Part shown: positions 8,726 to 16,810 of the stretch, piece by piece | How the letters are laid out: every line of letters begins with the position of its first letter | How positions within the stretch are numbered: position 1 is the stretch's first letter | DNA from: an uncultured Dehalococcoidia bacterium | GTDB taxonomy: Bacteria > Chloroflexota > Dehalococcoidia > Lucifugimonadales > Lucifugimonadaceae | Assembly: GCA_958295935.1 (NCBI GenBank) | Contig: OY282385.1 | Span: 1-64,000 of the forward strand | Reading direction: 5' to 3' | Length of the DNA stretch: 64,000 nucleotides | Position numbers and translations under genes: made by a program | Notes under the pieces: generated by a model | The model's input: the letters and a program-made list of their open reading frames with translations, nothing else | Told to the model about the DNA's origin: nothing | The model's database searches: none

Positions 8726-9979
8726 TTGGAAAAGGTTCCGCTTTGTCTCGTAGGCAGCGGGGGCATGGGCCACCGCCACATTCTGGCGTACAAGGAACTG
8801 GAAGACAGCGGCATCGGCAACATAGATTTGATTGCCGTTTGCGACGTGAACCCGGCTAACGCGGCTCTGGGGGCGCGCGAGATCGAGCGGCTGTTCGGGC
8901 GCAAGCCGCTGGTGTTTACGGACCTGGAGGATGCGCTGGCCCACCCGGACGTCGCCGCGGTGGACGTGGTTACCGATCCATCGTTCCACCACACTGTTGC
9001 GGTACCTGCGCTTGAGGCGGGCAAACATGCGCTTGTGGAGAAGCCTCTGGGCATCACGGTGCGTGCGTGCCAGGCGATCATCAGCGCGGCGAAACGCGGC
9101 GGGGCTGTACTTGCGACTGCTGAGAACCTGCGTCGGGATCCGCCGAATCGGTTGGCGCGGTCGATTATCGACCACGGCTTGCTGGGCGACCCGTATTTGA
9201 TGCTGCACAACGCTCTTGGCGGGAACGATGAGATCATCATCACTCCGTGGCGTCATCTGAAGGAGCGGGCGGCGATAGGGCTGGACATGGGTGTTCACTA
9301 CACGGACATAATCCAGTACTACATGGGTGAGTACGATCAGATCTTTGGTCTTGGGCTCATCGTGGAGCCGGTGCGCCGCCGTCCTGCCGAGTTCGACCAC
9401 ATGCTGGAATCTTACCGGGAGCGGTTCAAGACGTTTCCGGCTGAAGTGGAGGCTACGGGTGAGGACTCGGCGATAGCGTTGTATCGAATGAAGTCCGGGG
9501 CTACGGTGCAGTTTTCCTACGTTGGAGCAGGGAAGGGCAGCCGGACGTTCGAGCGCAGCGTTCACGGCAAGCGGGGGGCTCTGTACGCTCCGGGCGACCG
9601 GAACGGCAATCCGGTCGTGCTGCGTCTGGACGGGCGCGAGTTGAAGGGCGGGGAGATTCTGGAGTTGCTGCCGGACTTTCAGATGACGGAGATAACCGAG
9701 CGTCTGTTTGGGAAGGACGTCGTGGTTTACGACTTGCCGTTTCCGCCGATCGACGCGAAGCACATGGCGATTGAGATGCATGACTTTGCTGCGGCTATCC
9801 TCGACGGGGGCGCTCCGGAGGTGGACGGCTACCTGGGTATGACGGCAGTGGCGGCCATACACGGGGCTTATGAGTCGGCAGTTGCCGGTCGCGCGGTGAC
9901 GATGGAGGAGATGCTTTCGGGGGAGGTCAGCGCCTACCAGGACGAGATCGACGAGGCGTTGGGGCTGATCGACTCGTAG
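8726..9979 (+). CDS. Gfo/Idh/MocA family NAD(P)-dependent oxidoreductase
   Basis: A 417-residue two-domain dehydrogenase. The N-terminal Rossmann domain carries LVGSGGMGHRH, and the EKPLGIT motif supplies the conserved Lys near the cofactor. The C-terminal alpha/beta domain follows, with the putative catalytic segment LDMGVHYTD. The start is TTG at 8726 with GAAGGAG seven bases upstream. It is closely similar to the product of 33000-34268, sharing GITVRACQA and the downstream NRLA patch, so the two are paralogues. It probably oxidises or reduces a sugar or cyclitol made or used by the adjacent isomerase. Confidence 0.88.
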   Translation: MEKVPLCLVGSGGMGHRHILAYKELEDSGIGNIDLIAVCDVNPANAALGAREIERLFGRKPLVFTDLEDALAHPDVAAVDVVTDPSFHHTVAVPALEAGKHALVEKPLGITVRACQAIISAAKRGGAVLATAENLRRDPPNRLARSIIDHGLLGDPYLMLHNALGGNDEIIITPWRHLKERAAIGLDMGVHYTDIIQYYMGEYDQIFGLGLIVEPVRRRPAEFDHMLESYRERFKTFPAEVEATGEDSAIALYRMKSGATVQFSYVGAGKGSRTFERSVHGKRGALYAPGDRNGNPVVLRLDGRELKGGEILELLPDFQMTEITERLFGKDVVVYDLPFPPIDAKHMAIEMHDFAAAILDGGAPEVDGYLGMTAVAAIHGAYESAVAGRAVTMEEMLSGEVSAYQDEIDEALGLIDS

Positions 9980-10173
9980 CCGACACGGGCGGGGTTAGAA
10001 AGAGGGGCGAGCGTGGGGCGCGGGGAGATGCTCGGTCACGGGCCGTTTCCTTGGTGGTTGAGGCGGAGTAAGGGCTGGCCGAGGAGCGCGGTTGTGCCGG
10101 CTCTGGCGGGGTCGGGGATAGGCGAGGCAGGTTCCGGCCCGGGAGCGCCGGCGGCGCTGAAACGGCGAACGTT

Positions 10174-10189
10174 CCGGTTGAAAAACCGG
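10174..10189. terminator. Hairpin with GAAA loop between convergent genes
   Basis: CCGGTT and AACCGG enclose the tetraloop GAAA. It sits in the 280-base gap between the convergent Gfo/Idh gene and the second importer. A GC palindrome (GCGCCGGCGGCGC) lies about 20 bases upstream. There is no clear U-run on either strand, so it is a candidate bidirectional terminator only. Confidence 0.35.
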
Positions 10190-10258
10190 GTCCCGGCGCG
10201 GGCGCGCGGGCGTCGTTGGGGTTTTTAGCGGGGCGGTGTGCGTTGTTGCGTTTTTGGC

Positions 10259-11191
10259 TTATATCTGGCGGAGGCGGGGGTCCCAGCGGTCTCTTAGCCA
10301 GTCGCCTAGGAAGTTGAGGGCCATGACGGTGAGGAATATGGCGAGGCCTGGGAAGAAGGATATCCACCATGCTTCGCTGAGGAAGGCTCGTCCGTCGCTG
10401 ACCATGTTTCCCCAGGTGGCTTGTGGCTTGGGTATTCCGACGCCGAGGAAGCTGAGGCTTGCCTCTGCGAGTATGAGTCCGCCGACTCGCAGGGTGGCTA
10501 TTACTACGACGGTGTTTATGGTGTTGGGGAGTATGTGGCGCCACATGATGCTGGCGGGTCCTGCTCCGGCGATTTTCGCCTGAGCCACGTAGTCTCGTTC
10601 GCGGAGGGTGAGGGTTTCGGCCCGCACGTTTCTGACGAAGGAGCTCCATGAGACCATGGCGAGCAGCCCCATTACGATCGTGAGGCTGTTTCCGACGACT
10701 GTGGCGATGATGAGGGCGATGAGCAGGAAGGGTATAGCGGCCCATATGTCCCATATGCGTGAGATTATCTCGTCGATTATTCCTCCGAAGTATCCTGCGA
10801 CGAGTCCGAGTGTGGTTCCAATGAACATTCCGGAGGCTAGTGATACAGCCATGACCATTAGTGATATGCGTGCGCCGTCGACCATGCGGCTGAAGACGTC
10901 CCTTCCGACGCCGTCGGCTCCGAGGAGGAAGCGTCCTTCAACCCTTGGGTTTTGCTCGTACCATTCGCTGTTCCATAGGGGGGGCGCTGTTTTGGCGCGC
11001 AGTTGTCCGTAATTGGGGTTGTGGGGCATGATGAGCGGGGCGAATATCCCTACTACGAGCAGGCTGCCGATGATGGCTATGGAGATTATGGGGTAGCGCC
11101 TGAAGATGTTCAGGAAGCGTATAGCCGGGTTTTCCCTCTGCCTGATTTCGGCCGTGGTCTCTCCGTAATCCGCTGTTACCGCCTGGGTCAT
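10259..11191 (-). CDS. ABC transporter permease, DppC type (second importer)
   Basis: A 310-residue membrane protein. The cytoplasmic N-terminus is followed by the first helix near residue 35, the loop motif FLLGADGVGRDVFSRM, five further hydrophobic segments and the signature QAKIAGAGPASIMW. It starts at an ATG with GAGGG upstream, 16 bases after the stop of the DppB-type gene, so the two are co-transcribed. Its overall order and motifs parallel the plus-strand DppC at 5710-6651, consistent with an old operon duplication. It forms the channel with the next gene. Confidence 0.88.
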   Translation of the reverse strand: MTQAVTADYGETTAEIRQRENPAIRFLNIFRRYPIISIAIIGSLLVVGIFAPLIMPHNPNYGQLRAKTAPPLWNSEWYEQNPRVEGRFLLGADGVGRDVFSRMVDGARISLMVMAVSLASGMFIGTTLGLVAGYFGGIIDEIISRIWDIWAAIPFLLIALIIATVVGNSLTIVMGLLAMVSWSSFVRNVRAETLTLRERDYVAQAKIAGAGPASIMWRHILPNTINTVVVIATLRVGGLILAEASLSFLGVGIPKPQATWGNMVSDGRAFLSEAWWISFFPGLAIFLTVMALNFLGDWLRDRWDPRLRQI

Positions 11192-11207
11192 TGTGAAGGC
11201 CCTCTGG

Positions 11208-12146
11208 CTACGTCAGCCTGATTCTTGGGTCAATGACCACGTATAGGACGTCTGCGATGAAGTTGGTGGTGACCCATAGGGCGGTGAATACCATGGTGAT
11301 GCCTGAGACGAGGGGGAAGTCGTTGTTTGTGACGGACTGTATGGCTAGGCTTCCGAGTCCCGGTATGGCGAATACGGACTCGGTGATGAGTGATCCGGTG
11401 ATGAATCCGGCCATGAGTACTGCGGAGACTGTCAGGGGTGGTATGAGTGCGTTTCTGAGTGCGTGCTTCCATACAACGGGGCCGCCCTGGACACCCTTTG
11501 CGCGTGCGAGTTTTACATATTCGGAGTCCAGGACTTCCAGCATTGCGGATCGTGTGATGCGCAGGTATCCGCCAGCGGTGGCGGTACCGAGTACGATCAC
11601 GGGCATGACGTAGTGCCTCCAGCTCAAGAAGCCTTCGCCGGCGGTGGCGCTTGGGAGCCAGTCAAATCGTACTGCGAATAGGAAGATCATCATTATTCCG
11701 AGCCAGAAGTTTGGCACGGCCTGTCCGAAGAGTGCGAATCCTCTTCCTATGTAGTCCCATACGGTGGCTCTCTTGACTGCGGAGAGTATTCCCATGGGGA
11801 TTCCGACGGCGGTGGCGAAGATCCAGGAGAGTATTCCAAGTTTGAGTGTGACGCCGACTCGTTCGTTTATCTTGTCGGTTACGGGTCTTTCGTCGAATAT
11901 GCTGTCGCCCAAGTCGCCTCTCAGGGCTCTTCCGATCCATAGCAGGTACTGGACGACGAGGGGTCTATCTAGTCCGAGTTTGGCTTTTAGGGCGTCTCGT
12001 TGCTGCTCAGTCACTCCGTATCCGGTGGGCTTTACGTATAGGAGCAGTGGGTCATCGGAAGCGATGGAGATCATGAAGACGAGGCAGGTCGCACCTATCA
12101 GTGACAGGAACGCGGAGACGGCTCTTCTTAGCAGGAAGGTCCTCAC
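11208..12146 (-). CDS. ABC transporter permease, DppB type (second importer)
   Basis: A 312-residue protein with the RTFLLRRAVSAFLSL start, six membrane segments and the ATPase-contact signature LARAKGV...HALRNALIPPLT. The start is a GTG at 12146 with GAAG immediately upstream. It lies between the binding protein (105 bases upstream) and the DppC-type gene. Same role as the plus-strand DppB-type protein at 4776, with which it shares most motifs. Confidence 0.88.
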   Translation of the reverse strand: MRTFLLRRAVSAFLSLIGATCLVFMISIASDDPLLLYVKPTGYGVTEQQRDALKAKLGLDRPLVVQYLLWIGRALRGDLGDSIFDERPVTDKINERVGVTLKLGILSWIFATAVGIPMGILSAVKRATVWDYIGRGFALFGQAVPNFWLGIMMIFLFAVRFDWLPSATAGEGFLSWRHYVMPVIVLGTATAGGYLRITRSAMLEVLDSEYVKLARAKGVQGGPVVWKHALRNALIPPLTVSAVLMAGFITGSLITESVFAIPGLGSLAIQSVTNNDFPLVSGITMVFTALWVTTNFIADVLYVVIDPRIRLT

Positions 12147-12196
12147 TCTTCAGGTTTCTCCGTTTTTGCGTGTTGGTTATTCGGAACGTGCAAATA

Positions 12197-12224
12197 GGGG
12201 CCGCCCATATTCTGGACGGCCCCC
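12197..12224 (-). terminator. Hairpin between second binding protein and permease
   Basis: GGGGCCGCCC (12197-12206) and GGACGGCCCC (12214-12223) form a ten-base stem with one mismatch and a seven-base loop. It sits about 30 bases downstream of the binding-protein stop on the minus strand. Its position mirrors the hairpin at 4649-4722 in the first importer, suggesting conserved attenuation or mRNA protection. Confidence 0.6.
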
Positions 12225-12251
12225 ATCGCTCATCAAAGCAGCGTCTAAGCT

Positions 12252-14165
12252 CTAGCGAGCAGGGACGATGTTCTGTGTTTCACAGGTGCAGTTGTTGCCG
12301 TCGTTGTTCCAGGACTGTATGGCGTTGGGGTTGTAGATGATCTGAGTTGGGATCGTAAACACGCCGGTCAGCGTTCTCCAGTGGTGGAAGAAGTCTGCTA
12401 CCTGGTTGTTGAGTTCGACTCTCTTCTGGACATCCGGCTCGAGGTTGCCCTGTACGTATGCCTGGGCAACGATTGGGGCTTCGAGAGCGCAGCTGAAGCC
12501 GCCTCTGCTGACGCTGGAGAGAGTCAATCCCTTTGGCCAGTCCCACGGTACGGGGAACGGGCCGTCGCATGAGTTCATGAATGGGATGCTTGCTTCCCGG
12601 CCCACGATGGAGGGTCGGAATACTCGGTAGTGGAAGGACTGTACGATGACGTCTAGTCCGAGGTTCTGGTTCCAGTAAGAGGCGATGGCTTCGGCGGTTT
12701 GCTGGCGTATCAGTGTGTTTGACTGTCCGAAGATTTCGATCTGGAATCCATCCGGATAGCCTGCCTGTGCGAGTTTCTGCCGAGCGCCTGCGGGGTCGTA
12801 TGGCATCGACCACTTGTTGTCCCACTGGGGCATTCTGGGGTTGAATTTTCCGATGTAGAGGGGCCATCCCTGTCCGTCGGTCAGAACGTCTACGAGTTCC
12901 TCTCGGTCGTATGCTTCGGACAGTGCGGTTCGGACGAGGCGCGCCTGTTCCATGTCCGCCGGGTCATCGGGGTCTCCGATCCAAGGCTTTTCGACCTGTA
13001 GGCCGCCGCGTGTGAGTGGTTCGCCTGTGACGGCGTGTACGGTCTCCCACAGGTTGCCGGCCCATGCGATGTTCAGTTCGGATCCGCCGAGGTTCTGCCG
13101 CTTGAAGCCGGCTGCGAGGAGCGGTGGAGCGTCCTTGAGCTGCAGGTCTGGTACAGCGTCGGCCTCACCGGTTTTCATCTGTGCGAGCCTGACGGTTGGG
13201 TCAGGGATGTCCAGGACGACGAGTCTGTCGATCTGTGCATTCTTTCGCCAGTGGTCATACGGGACCTTTGTGAGGACTATGCGGCTGTCTTGGGTCCACT
13301 CTTCGACCTCGAAGTGTCCGGTTCCTACGATGTTGTCTCTCATCCAGTCCTCGCCCATCTGGTCTCGGACTGCGGTGGACTGTACTCCGGTGGGCTGGAA
13401 CCCCTGGCTGAGCGCTACGGACTGCCAGCGTATGTCGAATCGTGTGAATGGGATTTGGACGGTGTAAGTGTCGATCTGTACTGCTTCGCCGAACATGGCG
13501 GCGAGGTCACCTGCCTGAGCGTGAATGCTCGTTGGCGTGACGTTTGGGTTTGCGTCGTTGAGTGAGTAGACGACGTCTGCGGCGGTCATTTCGCCAAAGC
13601 CGTCGTGGAACTGTACTCCCTGTTCAAGTGTCAGATCGACGGAGCTGAGGTCTGCTGCGAGTCTCCACTCCTTTACGAGCCAGGGTTCTCCGAAGACGGG
13701 TCCTGATCCGAGGTCTGCGTTTCTGAACATGCCTTCCATGGCGCCCCATCGTACGGGTCCCTCACCGCCCTGTGCCCTGTGCAGGCCGATACCGGGTCCC
13801 ACGTCCTGTACGACGATGGTTATGGTGCCTCTTGGGCTCTTGGGTTGGGGCAGGTCGATTTGCTCGAAGGGCAATGGTGTTGCGGTAGGAGTGGGTGTTG
13901 GCAGTACAAGTTGTCCGCTGCCTGACGGCACTGCGGTGGCTGCCGGCCTTGCGGTGGCTGCCGGGGCCGGGTTCATTGCCGGGGCTGCCGTGGGTGCGGG
14001 CATTGCCGTTGGGGCCATGGCGGCGGCTTCCGGCGCTTTGGGTTGTTGTGGTTGAGCAGGCATCGCGGTCGGGTCCGCGCTACCGCCACATGCTGTAGCG
14101 ATGGCTAAACCCAGCGCTAGCAGCATTAGGGGCAGAAATTTGAATTGGGTTCGAGATCGTCTCAT
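12252..14165 (-). CDS. ABC transporter substrate-binding lipoprotein, family 5 (second importer)
   Basis: A 637-residue SBP_bac_5 protein. The N-terminus has basic residues, a hydrophobic core and a lipobox-like ATAC. A long Ala/Pro/Thr-Met linker (about residues 30-95, with many AP, MPAP and TPTPT units) replaces the VVETVVVE linker of the first importer. The binding domain follows, with the motif FHDGFGEMTAADVVYSLND typical of the family. GGGGGTG precedes the ATG. Both permeases follow on the same strand. The substrate is unknown; the domain differs clearly from the first binding protein, so the importers probably take up different ligands. Confidence 0.9.
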   Translation of the reverse strand: MRRSRTQFKFLPLMLLALGLAIATACGGSADPTAMPAQPQQPKAPEAAAMAPTAMPAPTAAPAMNPAPAATARPAATAVPSGSGQLVLPTPTPTATPLPFEQIDLPQPKSPRGTITIVVQDVGPGIGLHRAQGGEGPVRWGAMEGMFRNADLGSGPVFGEPWLVKEWRLAADLSSVDLTLEQGVQFHDGFGEMTAADVVYSLNDANPNVTPTSIHAQAGDLAAMFGEAVQIDTYTVQIPFTRFDIRWQSVALSQGFQPTGVQSTAVRDQMGEDWMRDNIVGTGHFEVEEWTQDSRIVLTKVPYDHWRKNAQIDRLVVLDIPDPTVRLAQMKTGEADAVPDLQLKDAPPLLAAGFKRQNLGGSELNIAWAGNLWETVHAVTGEPLTRGGLQVEKPWIGDPDDPADMEQARLVRTALSEAYDREELVDVLTDGQGWPLYIGKFNPRMPQWDNKWSMPYDPAGARQKLAQAGYPDGFQIEIFGQSNTLIRQQTAEAIASYWNQNLGLDVIVQSFHYRVFRPSIVGREASIPFMNSCDGPFPVPWDWPKGLTLSSVSRGGFSCALEAPIVAQAYVQGNLEPDVQKRVELNNQVADFFHHWRTLTGVFTIPTQIIYNPNAIQSWNNDGNNCTCETQNIVPAR

Positions 14166-14716
14166 GCGGCACCCCCGTGTGGGTCACCTATCGACGGCTG
14201 ACATTCGGCAATCGATTATTCTCTTGCCTGTGAATGTCCAATGACGACGGCGCGTGCACCTTCTGAATCGAGAGGCTCAAGCAGAGCCTCGTTACTTTGC
14301 TGGCGTAGTTTAACAAAACCTGAGAATCTTCGCACACAGCGTTTGCAAGTTGTCGAACGCGCGAGGTTGGGCTGCGAGTTACTGTGCGGGGAATGGGGAT
14401 GGAAGGGGGGTGAAAGAGCGCAAACGGCGGCTCATGGTGGGAGCCAAGCCGTTCCCCGCCTTGTAGGTGGAGCCTCGGAGCCTCGGATGCTCGGTCTGGG
14501 GCATAGCGGGTCGGCGGGAAATTCCGTATGAGCCGGTTCGGGCGGGCGGTTCCGGTTCGGCCTGTTCGAGGGTTTTAGCTACTACTTCCCTGAAGGGGGC
14601 CGCCTTCCGGGCCTCATTTTGCCTTGTGGATTCATTGGGGGGAGGCTCGGCGCGGCTTTCGGCCCTCTGTGGTTCTACGAAAGGGGAGGTTTGGGTGCGG
14701 CCGAGGGCTGCATGGC
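14166..14716. other. Intergenic region without a gene
   Basis: About 550 bases between the helicase-loader-like gene and the second importer. The plus-strand ORFs crossing it are compositionally random and lack ribosome sites. It holds a hairpin at 14272-14290. On the minus strand there is a possible promoter for the importer: TTGGAC followed, 15 bases later, by AATAAT, within about 14208-14242. Nothing else is recognised. Confidence 0.5.
14272..14290 (-). terminator. Small inverted repeat upstream of the second importer
   Basis: GAGGCTC (14272-14278) and GAGCCTC (14284-14290) form a perfect seven-base stem with a five-base loop. It could terminate the helicase-loader transcript about 430 bases after its stop, or act as an operator for the importer. 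Orientation and role are uncertain. Confidence 0.3.
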
Positions 14717-16159
14717 CTATTTAGCTAGTCTGCTCGACGGTCTGCGGGATTTCTTACTGCTGCCTCTGAAGCGGTAGTCGGGGGCGGCTATGAGTCTTTC
14801 GGTTACTACGAGACCGTCTCTCAGCCTGGATGCTATGGCTTCCGAGTAGAGTGAGCCGAAACCGCCTTGGTATTCGGCTTTGGAGTTTTTGGCGGCGCTT
14901 TCGAGCAGCACTCGGCTTGTGATCACTGTGGGGATGGCTGCATCGTGGCGATGTACGATCAGCTGGTAGAGCTTTTCCTCTGCCCAGGGTGTGGAGACTT
15001 GTGCGCCGAGGTCGTCGAGTATGAGGAGTTCGGCGTATTTGACGCTGTCGAACAGCCTATCGAAGGTGGTGCGCCCGACGTTGGAGTATCCCATTCGTAG
15101 GTGGTCGAGGAGGTTGGGGGTTTTCCAGAAGAGGGCCGGTTCTCGCTTCTCGATGCGCGCGTTTGCGATAGCGACGGCGAGGTGTGTCTTTCCGACGCCG
15201 GTTGGTCCTGCGAGGTAGAGCCATCCGTCGGGGTGTCCTGCGAAGGATTTGGCGGCCTTGAGGGCTTCCCGCAAAGTGGCCCTGTGTTCGGTTGTAGAGC
15301 CGGAACCTCCTCGCTGGTTAAAGCTATCGAGGGTCATAGAGGCCTGCAATCTGGGTTCAATGCCGGGGTCGTCGAGGCGGGAGTTGTACCATCCCGGCCG
15401 TATGTGTGCGACGGTGGAGAGCACGGGATCGGTTATGCGCGAGCGCAATCTGTCGGGCAAGTCTTCGAGGGGGGTGGAGCTGATTATGACCGTTGGCATC
15501 CGGCCGTCGTACCTGTGGGCGAGTATCTGGTCTAGTTTTTCCTCTGCCCATGGTGAAGGGGAGTGTGCGGTCAGGTCGTTGAGAATCAGCAGTGGTGCGG
15601 AGAGGGTTTGATCGAAGAGTTCATCGTAGTTGGCGGTGGCTTCGGGTCCGAATGCCGCGCGTAGGTGGTCGAGGAGTTCAGGTACTGCGACGAAACGGGT
15701 GGGGAGTCCTCTTGCCATGGCCCTGTTGGCTATGGCGGCTGCGAGGTGTGTCTTTCCTGCTCCGGAGGGGCCTATGAGTGTGAACCATCCGGCCGGTCGG
15801 TCAGCGAACCTCTCGGCCTGTGTGCAGGCTCTTCGGAAGGAAGAGGGTTCTACGTAGCCGTCTCTCCCTGCGGGATCGATTGAGTCGAACGTGAGCGTCT
15901 TCAGGGGTCCGAGTTCGCTGTAGTCGAGCAGTCGCTCGGACTGATTGACTCCCCATGCTCTTTCCTGGCACGTGCATGGGGCTACTCTTCCGAATTCGGG
16001 AGTACCTACGGGGGCCTTGAGGTTGAGCCATCTTGCGTCGTCGCAAACGTTGCAGTGGTACTCATCCTCAGCGGTTGCCGCGCTGCTGCTGGCGGTTGCG
16101 GTACCAGCGGATAAATTGGTCAGACCTGACCTCTTGAGAATTTCCTCCAGGCTTTCCAT
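14717..16159 (-). CDS. Helicase loader-like protein with two DnaC/IstB AAA+ domains
   Basis: A 480-residue protein. Its N-terminal region has a probable zinc site (Cys36, Cys39, Cys62, Cys64). Two consecutive DnaC/DnaI-type ATPase domains follow, each opening with a T(F/L)DS motif (about residues 88-265 and 276-450). Walker A is GPSGAGKT (130-137) in the first and GPTGVGKT (318-325) in the second. Walker B is LILND in the first, where Asn194 replaces the Mg-binding Asp, and LILDD in the second. Both keep an SR(I/L) segment that could hold an arginine finger. The family loads replicative helicase; here dnaB and a DnaD-like gene lie directly upstream. Its start overlaps the DnaD-like gene by 92 bases. 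The alternative role, an IstB transposition helper, is unlikely without a transposase. Confidence 0.85.
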   Translation of the reverse strand: MESLEEILKRSGLTNLSAGTATASSSAATAEDEYHCNVCDDARWLNLKAPVGTPEFGRVAPCTCQERAWGVNQSERLLDYSELGPLKTLTFDSIDPAGRDGYVEPSSFRRACTQAERFADRPAGWFTLIGPSGAGKTHLAAAIANRAMARGLPTRFVAVPELLDHLRAAFGPEATANYDELFDQTLSAPLLILNDLTAHSPSPWAEEKLDQILAHRYDGRMPTVIISSTPLEDLPDRLRSRITDPVLSTVAHIRPGWYNSRLDDPGIEPRLQASMTLDSFNQRGGSGSTTEHRATLREALKAAKSFAGHPDGWLYLAGPTGVGKTHLAVAIANARIEKREPALFWKTPNLLDHLRMGYSNVGRTTFDRLFDSVKYAELLILDDLGAQVSTPWAEEKLYQLIVHRHDAAIPTVITSRVLLESAAKNSKAEYQGGFGSLYSEAIASRLRDGLVVTERLIAAPDYRFRGSSKKSRRPSSRLAK

Positions 16160-16808
16160 GTTCGGTCTGCTTCTCCCTCCGGGGTCGTCTCAGCACGGCT
16201 GCTACGTAGCTCCAGTTTCTTGCGTCTCGTTCGACAGCCTCTCGTATGGCATCCAGTACGTCGTTTTCCGAGTATTCGGATATGGCATCGCGAATTTTTT
16301 CGGCGACCATGGGCGTGATCGGGCCGATATTTTCCTCGTATGCGACGGCAGCGGGAGTGGGTTTTAGCGCGGCGTGTAGGTAGGGCCACGTCTCCAGTTC
16401 TGCGTGATCGGTATCCGATTCGCTGCCGGTTGCGGCGGCGCGGTGGAGTTCCGGGCGCCGCTTGGCCAAGGCTCTTCGCACCGGCTCGGTATTGAGGTAG
16501 TAGTTGTCGGGTGCGCGGAGTTCGGGGGTTCTTAGCAGAGTACCACGTTGTACTGCCTGGTCGAGGATGGCTGAGATCCTGTCTTGTAGTTCTTCGTCGT
16601 CGGCGCCGAGCATGGCTGCCACGGTTGGGTCAGAGGCGAGGTCGGCTTGCGTCAGGGACGGCGGGAAGCCTCTTTTCTGGTGCAGGGCCCATATTGCTCG
16701 CAGTGTCAGGCGTAGTTCGTCGGGGTCGGATATTTCGACCAAGAGTTGGGCAAGCAGGGGGTTTGGCACGGGAGTGGAGCGGTATCCCCTGGGAAATGGC
16801 GATGGCAT
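16068..16808 (-). CDS. DnaD-like replication initiation protein
   Basis: A 246-residue protein. Residues about 155-210 match the DnaD/DnaB_2 domain, with YEENIGPITPMVAEKI and the following WSYVAAVLRR. In Firmicutes this domain serves primosome assembly on DNA. The N-terminal half is helical with a winged-helix-like composition but is not clearly recognisable. It starts two bases after the dnaB stop and runs 92 bases into the helicase-loader gene, so the three are translated from one message. The genetic setting (DnaB helicase, loader) supports a loading role. Confidence 0.75.
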   Translation of the reverse strand: MPSPFPRGYRSTPVPNPLLAQLLVEISDPDELRLTLRAIWALHQKRGFPPSLTQADLASDPTVAAMLGADDEELQDRISAILDQAVQRGTLLRTPELRAPDNYYLNTEPVRRALAKRRPELHRAAATGSESDTDHAELETWPYLHAALKPTPAAVAYEENIGPITPMVAEKIRDAISEYSENDVLDAIREAVERDARNWSYVAAVLRRPRREKQTEHGKPGGNSQEVRSDQFIRWYRNRQQQRGNR

Positions 16809-16810
16809 GG

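Noticed and set aside
14241-14531. 96-residue ORF in the gap upstream of the second importer
   Set aside because: No ribosome site, no motif, random composition.
14717-16159. IstB transposition helper
   Set aside because: No IstA transposase or terminal repeats nearby; gene is embedded in a dnaB operon.
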